Positions 42,286 to 51,400 of a DNA stretch of 64,000 bases are shown here, piece by piece. A program made the translations under genes and the position numbers. The notes under the pieces were generated by a model. The model was not told the origin of the DNA, searched no databases, and saw nothing but the letters and a program-made list of their open reading frames with translations. Position 1 is the first letter of the stretch, and every line of letters starts with the position of its first letter. Origin of the DNA: Haliscomenobacteraceae bacterium (GTDB lineage Bacteria > Bacteroidota > Bacteroidia > Chitinophagales > Saprospiraceae); the NCBI GenBank assembly GCA_947501115.1, contig CANMVX010000004.1:1-64000 (forward strand), in the 5' to 3' direction.

Positions 42286-43370
42286 GTTACAAATTCGGCG
42301 ATAAGCTTCTTTTCTTCCTTTTCCCAAATGAAACTTTCCGCCGCGTGCTCCGCCGCATGCACCATGTTTTTATATTGGTTTTCATTTTCCCAGATATTTT
42401 TAATAATAGCAACAAATTCTGCGACTTCCAATTTCTCTAAAAGAGAGATACTTTCATTTTCATTGGCTAATATTCTATATTCTGGAAAATCGATATGAAT
42501 AGCAGGTAATCTGGCTTGAATGTAATCAAAGGTTTTATTTGCTAAAGAATAATAGTAACTTAAACTGTTGTTTTCTAATAGATTAATTCCTATCCAGGCA
42601 TTTTTTGCTATATCAATTAATTCCTCAGGTTGAATCATACCTTTGAAAATTACCTGATTTTCGAGCCCTAATTCTTTGGTTAAAGCTTTTAATTCGTCTG
42701 ATATATCACCGTCACCTGCCAATATTAAGGTCCAGGTTGGTAGCTCTTTCATAGATTTTATTAAAAAATCAATACCTCTTCCCTGGTGAAGCATTCCTTG
42801 GTAATATATCCATTTATTTTTCCTTCTTTGGTCTGTATCTATGGTATCAATGGACTTTTTTAAAGGTACATTTCTTATGGTTACAAAGTTTACGCTATAT
42901 TTTACTGATAAATAATGAGCGAGAGATTCACTGACAGTCAAAGAAAATGTGGCAGAGGGAATGGCAGTTTTACCAACCATTTCCCAAATCCATTTTTTAA
43001 TTTTATGGTTTTGTAGTTCAGGTACTTCGGTGAATAATTCGTGAGAATCAAAAACAAAAGGTTTAGAATAAATCAGGTGATATAAGAAAGTAGCTGGCAA
43101 AGTATCAACATCTACTGCATAAATTACCTCTCTTTTTCTTGAACTCAAATGAAAAAAAAGACGAAGGTTAAATTCAAGGTAAAACAAAACACCAGTGGAA
43201 AAATAGCATTCTAAAAGATGAGTTTTAAAGGAATAGGAGGGAATTGTTTTATTCTTTTTTTGTCGGCCAACGAGAATAATATTATAGCCTTCCTTTTGTA
43301 GCGATGTGGCAATCCTTATCATTCGTTGATCGTATTGGATATCGTTGGAAACCAGCAGGGTTATTTGCAT
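42249..43370 (-). CDS. Glycosyltransferase family 4 (GT-B)
   Basis: A 373-residue GT-B enzyme beginning MQITLLVSNDIQYDQRMIR, with an N-terminal acceptor domain (VIYAVDVDTLPATF, VFDSHELFTEVPEL) and a C-terminal donor domain (WIYYQGMLHQGRGIDFLI, ILAGDGDISDEL, QVIFKGMIQPEEL). The usual EG-x7-E donor motif is altered: the corresponding region reads LSYYYSLANKTFDYIQA. It lies 6 bases from recQ on the same strand and overlaps the convergent GT2 gene by 37 bases. The substrate is unknown. Confidence 0.85.
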   Translation of the reverse strand: MQITLLVSNDIQYDQRMIRIATSLQKEGYNIILVGRQKKNKTIPSYSFKTHLLECYFSTGVLFYLEFNLRLFFHLSSRKREVIYAVDVDTLPATFLYHLIYSKPFVFDSHELFTEVPELQNHKIKKWIWEMVGKTAIPSATFSLTVSESLAHYLSVKYSVNFVTIRNVPLKKSIDTIDTDQRRKNKWIYYQGMLHQGRGIDFLIKSMKELPTWTLILAGDGDISDELKALTKELGLENQVIFKGMIQPEELIDIAKNAWIGINLLENNSLSYYYSLANKTFDYIQARLPAIHIDFPEYRILANENESISLLEKLEVAEFVAIIKNIWENENQYKNMVHAAEHAAESFIWEKEEKKLIAEFVTYFPLLRDNLQK

Positions 43371-43376
43371 AGACTT

Positions 43377-45281
43377 TTACTTATTTAAAAATAATAATCC
43401 TTCTCTCTCAATGATGATTCCCTGGTCCAACCATTCATGTAGTTTTTGTAGTAAAGCTTCCCGAACTACACCATGATAAGGAGCTGATAAAACTGAAATC
43501 GATAAGGATTTTTCAGTCAGTCGGGTTTTAATAATACTATCTAATTGGTCAATTTGAGCGTTGATTTCAGGAGATTTTTCTTTATTTGAAAGACAAATAT
43601 CACATATTCCACAAGGTTTCAGTCTTTTTTCACCAAAATACTCAACCAATGTATTCATTCTGCAAAGTTGAGCTTCAACGTATTTTAGTTGAGCTTCCAT
43701 ACGAAATTTGGCTCTGTTCTTTAAAAATGAATATCGTTCTGCGTCTATATAAAAATCATTTTGACCAGCTCTTTCTTTAGTAAATTGAAGTTGAGGTTTT
43801 TCTTTTTGAGGACGGTAGGCTAAAATCTGGAGCTTATTTAAATATTGAAGTTGCTGTTTTATTTTTTCTATCGTCATATTTAAAAAATCGCCGAGTTTAC
43901 GTTCATGAACATAAACGTAGTCTTGAAACGCACCCTGATAGGTTCGCAATAAAATTCTTAAAATAGGCTCTAAATTTGGATTTTTAAGTTGGAAATCATA
44001 CAGTTGTTCTCTATTTACTAAAATCTTGAAACTGGCAGGAACATAAATACTTTCAGAAAGATAAATCCAACCCTCCCTGGCAAGAATGGACAAACAATTA
44101 AAGGTGATAAGATTATCGAATTTATACACGCCACTAAAGTGAATTATATCAAAATCTAGAGATTCTTCTTGAGAACTTCCTGCCGCAAGCTGAAAATAAT
44201 TGGCTAGTGCCTGGTATATTTTTTTAATAACATTGATTTCCGGATAGGTTAGTGCGAATATCTTTTCTAAATTATGTTTATCATTAGGCTGAAAAAGTAA
44301 AACGGCAAAAGATTTAAGACCATCGCGACCCGCTCTTCCTGCCTCTTGATAGTATGCCTCCGGATTATCAGGTAATTCCCAATGTATCACCAATCGCACA
44401 TCTGGTTTATCAATACCCATACCAAAAGCATTGGTAGTGACCATTACTCTTATTTTATTTTGAATCCACAAATCTTGTTTTGTCGATCTTTCCTCCATAC
44501 TCAAGCCAGCATGGTAAAAGTCGGCCGATATTCTATTAGTGATAAGAAAAGCAGCTAAATCTTTTGTTTTTTTTCTGTTCCTTACATAAATAATAGCTGA
44601 ACCATTGAGTTTTTGTAATATTTTCAGACACTCCCTTTCCTTATCTTCTGTTTTCCTCACTACGAGGGAAAGATTATCTCTTGTAAATGAATCTTTAAAA
44701 ACTTCAGGATTTTTAAAATCAAGCTTATGTTGAATGTCCTGGGCTACTTCCGGAGTGGCTGTAGCAGTTAATGCAAGGATGGGTACTTTGGGAAAATGGG
44801 TTCTAATGTCAGCGATTTTTAAATAGGCTGGCCTAAAATCGTAGCCCCATTGAGATATACAATGTGCCTCGTCCACCGCAATGAGGGTTAGGGGTAATTG
44901 TAATAATCTGATTAAAAAGCGTTCTGTAAAAAGTCTTTCGGGTGATATATATAGAAATTTTACCTGACCATAAGTGCAATTATCCAGTAATCTGTCCATC
45001 TCATTTTGTCTGAGTCCGGAATATAGGGCAACGGCCGAAATATTTCGCTTCACCAGTTGTTGCACCTGGTCTTTCATGAGAGCAATTAAAGGGCTAATCA
45101 CCAGACATATACCTTCTTTACAAAGGGCGGGAACCTGATAGCACACCGATTTTCCCCCACCAGTTGGTAACAAAGCAAGGGTGTCTTTACCCTCTAAAAT
45201 GGCAGAAATTATCTCTGCTTGTAAAGGTCGGAATTTTTGGTACCCCCAATGTTTTGATAATATTTCTAATGGCGTTGAAAT
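43377..45281 (-). CDS. recQ: ATP-dependent DNA helicase RecQ, non-canonical start
   Basis: RecQ, a 3'-5' DNA helicase for recombination repair. The ORF track starts at a TTG (45173) inside motif I, but the same frame upstream encodes the conserved N-terminus PLEILSKHWGYQKFRPLQAEI and ILEGKDTLALLPTGGGKS. Between the in-frame TAA and 45173 there is no ATG, GTG or TTG, so initiation at ATT (45279-45281) or ATC is proposed, giving 635 residues. Other motifs: VDEAHCISQWGYDFRP, ALTATATPEV, HAGLSMEER, TNAFGMGIDKPDVR, QEAGRAGRDG; zinc Cys at CGICDICL; an RQC region and no clear HRDC domain. Confidence 0.85.
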   Translation of the reverse strand: MSTPLEILSKHWGYQKFRPLQAEIISAILEGKDTLALLPTGGGKSVCYQVPALCKEGICLVISPLIALMKDQVQQLVKRNISAVALYSGLRQNEMDRLLDNCTYGQVKFLYISPERLFTERFLIRLLQLPLTLIAVDEAHCISQWGYDFRPAYLKIADIRTHFPKVPILALTATATPEVAQDIQHKLDFKNPEVFKDSFTRDNLSLVVRKTEDKERECLKILQKLNGSAIIYVRNRKKTKDLAAFLITNRISADFYHAGLSMEERSTKQDLWIQNKIRVMVTTNAFGMGIDKPDVRLVIHWELPDNPEAYYQEAGRAGRDGLKSFAVLLFQPNDKHNLEKIFALTYPEINVIKKIYQALANYFQLAAGSSQEESLDFDIIHFSGVYKFDNLITFNCLSILAREGWIYLSESIYVPASFKILVNREQLYDFQLKNPNLEPILRILLRTYQGAFQDYVYVHERKLGDFLNMTIEKIKQQLQYLNKLQILAYRPQKEKPQLQFTKERAGQNDFYIDAERYSFLKNRAKFRMEAQLKYVEAQLCRMNTLVEYFGEKRLKPCGICDICLSNKEKSPEINAQIDQLDSIIKTRLTEKSLSISVLSAPYHGVVREALLQKLHEWLDQGIIIEREGLLFLNK

Positions 45282-45443
45282 GATATTTGTTTTTTACAAA
45301 TTTAAGGCTTAAAATTAGCCCAAATCATTTTTTCTACAAGATTTCATTTTTTTTTAAGTAAGGCATGATAATTGCATTCAAAAAATTAAGATTAATAATG
45401 TTGTGTTTGAAATTACTATATTTCAGCATGAAAATTTAAACGG

Positions 45444-48400
45444 ATGATACACAAACCTTCTTTAACGTTTTTTTCTGCTTATTTATTGATAATTAAGGTG
45501 ATAATGGTCTTTTTACTGGTATCGCCCTCGATATTATTAAGGGCTCAGGAGACTTTCTTTATACCTATACAATCTGATATCAGAACGTCTGACCCATTGC
45601 TTGATAGTCTGGTAAATAAATCTTTATTTACCACTTCAAAGAATAGTATCAGAAAAATATTAGCAAATGAGCCTGATAGATGGGATTTAATTATTCCATT
45701 GGAAAATGAGGCTAACTGGGTATTAGCTTTAGAAAAGGTAAAAATATGGGATAATTTAGCCAGTATAGAAACAGCCTCGGGTAAAAAGATTAGTTTGCCG
45801 TCTGATGGTGTTCATTATCGGGGTACGGTGAAAGGACATAAAGGTAGCCTGGTATCAATGAGTATTTTCGATAATGGGATGACTGGTTTTGTTAGTTTCC
45901 CAGATAGGGGGAATTTTCAATTGAATCCAAATACCCATGTTTCAATGGGGGCTTTTGTTAACCATGTTCTTTATCCCGTGTCATCTTTGCCTATAAGAAA
46001 AACTTATGAATGTGCCGCTGCAGAAGGAGAACCTTATCGAGCGGAAGAATTAAAATCTTTTGGAACCCTGAGAGCGGAACCAAAATGTATAAAAGTTTAT
46101 TATGAGCTTGATTATGATATTTTTCAAGATAAAGGGGGGATAGCGCCCTCGTTACAATTCTTAACGAGTCTTTTTAACCAGGTCAGTACGCTTTTTTCAA
46201 ATGATGGCGTGCAAATAAGGCTCTCCGGAGTGAAAATATGGGATATTCCCAGTCCATACAATGGTGCCGATTCAGAGCAAATGCTCACCCAGTTTGGGGC
46301 AACAAGGACCTCATTTACCGGGGATATTGGTCAGTTGATTTCTTATAAAGCCAGTGGAGGAATCGCCTGGGTGCGCGGAGTTTGTTCGCCCTCTCGTTTT
46401 CGTTTAAGTTTTGCAAGTATTGATGACTCATTTCAAAATTTCCCAACTTATTCTTGGAGTGTTTTTGTAATGGCGCACGAATTGGGCCATACCCTCGGCT
46501 CAAGCCATACTCATGCCTGTGTATGGAATGGCAATAATACGGCTATCGATGGATGTTATTCTACGGAAGGTGGTTGTAATAGTTTTGGTTTGCCCGCCGC
46601 TGGTGGTACTATAATGTCCTATTGTCACTTGAGAAGGGTAGGGGTTAATTTTTCTCTTGGTTTTGGGGTTCAGCCTGGAAATGTTATTCGAAATACAATT
46701 GCTCAGGCTTCCTGTCTTACAAATTGTGATGCCACAGATTTTACATTAGAAGCATCCTCGCTGATTTATAATTTTAAAGCGGCGGGAGGAAAAAGAATCC
46801 TCAATATTACTGGAAATGCAGAATGGAATATTTCAAAAAATAGTAGTTGGTTAACCTTAAGCCAAAATACTGGAATAGGTACCACGCAGATTGAATTAGT
46901 CTCAGCTATTTTTAATGGCCCGTTAAATAGAAACGATACCCTGTTTTTGACGGGCGCAGGAAAATTAATTAAAATAGCCGTCAACCAGGAGAAATTTATT
47001 GCAGCAGAATGTCCTTCAGCCACTATCGGTGTAAATAATACTGTTTTTTGTGAAAATGCGAAGGTAAATTTTAATGCGAATACCCAAAATGTAGGAAGGT
47101 ATAATTTACAATATGTATGGCAATCCAGGATAGACAGTCTCACCTGGAATACCGTATCTACAGGCATTGATAGTACCTATTCATTTATTTCTCAGCCAGG
47201 GGGTGATTTTACTTATCGTTTTCAACTCAGTGCCCCAGGGTCCGATTGTCCATTAATCACTCCTGCACCTGCTACCGTAAGAGTTATTATTCAACCTCAG
47301 GTGTCCATAGAAACAACGGATTCAACGACCATCTGTTTAGGAAATGCCGTTACCTTAAAAGAGAAATTATTTTCGCCCTGGACATCTACATTGCTTCGAA
47401 GACAGTGGTTTAAAAGCGTAAATGGTATCGCCTGGGACAGTTTGCCTGCAGCGTCAGGAACAAATCTGGTTCTATCGGGAAATGAACCAACGTCATCATT
47501 CTATCAACTCAGAGTTAGTGTCGATGGTCCATCATCTTGCCAAACAGCTATTTCTCAGGCATTCAAAGTTGATATTTTAGATACTACTTTAGTCAATGTG
47601 GTTGCTAATGATTCTTTAATCTGCCAGGGCAAACCACTTCAAATCATTTCCATAGCTCCAACGAGTGGAAGTATTGGGTTTGATTATCAATGGCAACAAT
47701 TGAACAGGCAGACTCAAATATGGAGTAATATACCCGGTGCTAACTTATCGGCCTATAACAATAATAATCTGAATACAGGTTTTTATACTTTCAGACTAAA
47801 ATATAAAAGGAAATTAGCTTCTTGTCCAGAGCTGATATCCAATGAATTACCTATAAGGGTAGATACGATTCCTTCCGTTGCCGTACTTTTCCCTTCTTCA
47901 AAATTATGCCCCGGGGAAAGTATTAGTTTAACTGCTACATCGACGCCAAATCTGCCAGGAAGTTTTATTTGGCAACAAAGTTCCAATGGAAATAATTGGA
48001 ATAATGTGTCTGGATTTAATACGGAGGTTTTAACCTATCAAGCACCTGCCGCGGGAAAATCTTATATCAGAGTTAGATTCTTACCTTCAAATTATGCCAA
48101 TTGCGACTCCATTTATTCAAATATTGGCCTTATAGAATCTGATACATCCAATTTGATCTCCTTGGTTTTATCTTCTCCAGCTGACACGCTTTGTTTAGGT
48201 GGTGCAAGTAAAATGACCTTAGTGCTGAAAAGTCTAACCAATTTACCCGATTCTATTACCTACAGATATGAGGTTAAAAGGGATACAGGAGTATGGCAAT
48301 TATTATCGGAAACCAGAGATACCTCTATTCTTTATACAACAAATGGATTAGGGAATTATGCATTCCGTGTTTCGATGGAGATTAAAGGAATAACTTGTAA

Positions 48401-51400
48401 CAGATTATTTTCCAATGAAATAAAATGGAATGTGGGGGAAACATCAATAGTTGCATTACCATACAGAGAAATAAATTTGTGTTATGGTAGCCCTTTTAAT
48501 CTAACGCCAACGATAAATAGACCAGGGGTAGGGCGTCCGGATTTTCAATGGCAGCAAAGAAAAGATTTTTCCGATTGGACAGATTTACCCGGGGCGACTT
48601 CTTTGTCTTATAATGGAAATGATACCATAAACGGAGCGGTTTATTATAGATTAAAGTACTTAAATGCTGGAATAGGTTGTTCTCCCTTTTTTACCGATAG
48701 TGTATTAGTTCGTAAAAAAGGAAATACCATTGTACGAATAGGTGCAAGTACATTGAATCCTTGTTCCGGTGCGTCTGTTATATTAGCGGCTAATACTTTA
48801 CAACCCGAAACAGAGCCGTTTTCATCTGCTTGGCAGGAATCAAATGATTCTATTTCCTGGAGAACCATTGGCAATAATTCCTTTAATTACAGTTTAACCT
48901 GGAATCAAAATACGCCGAAGTATTTTAGATTTATCTATAAAAGTAGCGTTTCTGGTTGTGATTCCAGCTTTTCAAATGTGTTAAAATTAGTTCCAAAAGC
49001 GGGTATTATAGCGACTATAAGGGCTGGAAATAATTTTTTATGTAAAGGCGATACTCTGATAAGAGAAGCAAATATAACAGGTATTGCAGGTACTCAAGGT
49101 CTTCAGTGGCAATGGAGTAAAGATGGTAATCGTTGGAATATTATCAATGGTGCATCAGGCGTAAGATTGCGCTGGGTTCCCGATTCGACAGGAACTATTT
49201 TTCTTCGACTAAAAGTTTGGGATAATCCTATTTCTTGTGACACCAGTTATTCTGTAAGACAGGAAATTAATATTTTTAATAATCCTGAAATTAAAATTAT
49301 TCCTGCTTCGGGTACTTTTTGTCAAGGTCAGCCCATTTTATTAACGGCCCAATTATCAGATTCAACCGTATCTATTCCCGTGTTTTGGCAACAAAGCAGA
49401 AATGGAACAAGTTGGGTGAATATCCCTGGCGCGGATTCTACAAATTACCGCTTTCCGGCAAGAGATTCCGGTCTGTTTTATTTTAGAGTCATTACCGGCA
49501 GCATTGGCGGTAATTGTGCCACTGGTACTTCGTCAGTGTCTAATCTTTCCGTGATTCCAACCTTTGCCGTAAGTGGAATGGCTTCTAAATCTGAAGTTTG
49601 TCAAAATGATAGTGTTACTTTAAGGGCTAGTTGGAGGGACATACCTGTGCAACCCTTTATTCAATGGTATTCAAGCAGAGATAGAATTAATTACACGCTC
49701 ATACCTGGTGGAGAGAAGGCAGAAGTCAATATAAAAAGCAATGAACCAGGTATTATTTTTTATAGAGCACAACTCACCGTGCCGGGTTATTCCTGTGGTA
49801 TCGTTTTTTCTGAACCTATTCCTGTTTCATTTCAAGGGGGACTTTCTGTGTCAGTGAATGCAGACCAATCCATTTCTTGTTTAGGTTCACCGGTAGTTAT
49901 AAGATCAGTGGTAACCAATGTGGGAAATACTCCCGTTCTGTATCAATGGGAATCAAGTACTGATAACAAAAGCTGGGAACCTATTCTGGGGGCTATTGCT
50001 GTTACCTATACTGTTCAAGCCAGTGTTCAGTCAGATAAATTTTATAGATTACGACTCATAAATAATACGTTGGCTTGTCCGCTAACTATTTCACCATCTG
50101 TAAGAGTTTTTATCACTTCCATTCCAAATGTAGTTTTAACAGCCAATAGATTGACGGTTTGTGCCGGTGAGGAGGTTAGATTACAAGGTGTCTCTAACAG
50201 AGGCTATAATTTACCCGTAACCTGGAGGTGGTTTAGAAGAGTGGGAACCGGTGCATTTACACAAATAACAGGAGCTAATGATTCTTTTTATGTCGCGCCC
50301 ACCCAGACAGCTGGAAAAACCAGTTATCAATTGCGTATGCAGGTGGGTGATGCCATTTGTGCCAGTTCAACATCTACTTCCTTAGAAATTACAGTTAATC
50401 CAAACTTCACTCTATCCCTTCAACAAGATGCTGATGAAAAATGCGTAGCAAATTTCCATCGGATTTTCGCTGTGGTTACTGGAGCAAATCGCGATTCCTT
50501 AACCTATAAATGGCAAAGAAGTTTGAATGGTTCTCAATGGGAATTTGTAGATGTGCCCTCCTTTTTTCAGTGGTATGCTCCCGTTACTGATCCAGGTTAT
50601 TTCTATAGAGTAGGGGTTCAAAATCTGGCAGGTTCTTGTGGGCTTTCTTTTTCAAATGCCATTCAGCTAACAGGTACAAAACTCCCATCTGTGAGTATTC
50701 AGTCTGCTATAAAATATGCCTGTAAAGGCGATTTTGTGCCTATTACTGCCACCGTTTCTGATAATTCCTTCCCCGTATTATATAGATGGCAATTCAGTAG
50801 AGACAACAAGTTTTGGAATACCATTGCAGAAGCCGGTTCACTCACCGAAAGATTTAATATAACTACCACCGGTATTTATTATTTCAGAGTGCAGATTCTG
50901 AAATTGGGTTCTACTTGTGTTGCTTATTCTAATACAATAACTATCAGGGGGGTACAAACTAATACGGCTACCTTGACGACCAATCAGGGTGAAAATCCTA
51001 TCCTTTGCCCCGGCGTCACTACGACCTTGTCTGCTTCCATGGGCGCGAATCTATCTTTTCCCGTTAAATATAGATGGCAGTATGGCGTGGATGGTATTAA
51101 CTGGACAAATATCAATAATGCCGTGGGTGATAAATTGGCAGTTAATCAATTAACTGGCGACAAAGCAGGGTATTACAGGGCCGTCCTTCAAGTAGATAGT
51201 AGTATATGTCCGGCCGTCACTACGCCTGCTATCTATATTAGGTCTGCCGGATTTGATGACTTTACTACGAATATTCAGGATACTTTACTTTGTTTTGGGG
51301 GCACTTCCTTGATTGAGGTTAAATCTCTTGGAAATATTCAAGGATTAAGATTTCAGTGGCAACAACTGGAATATATAGGTAATTGGTTAAATCTGACAGG

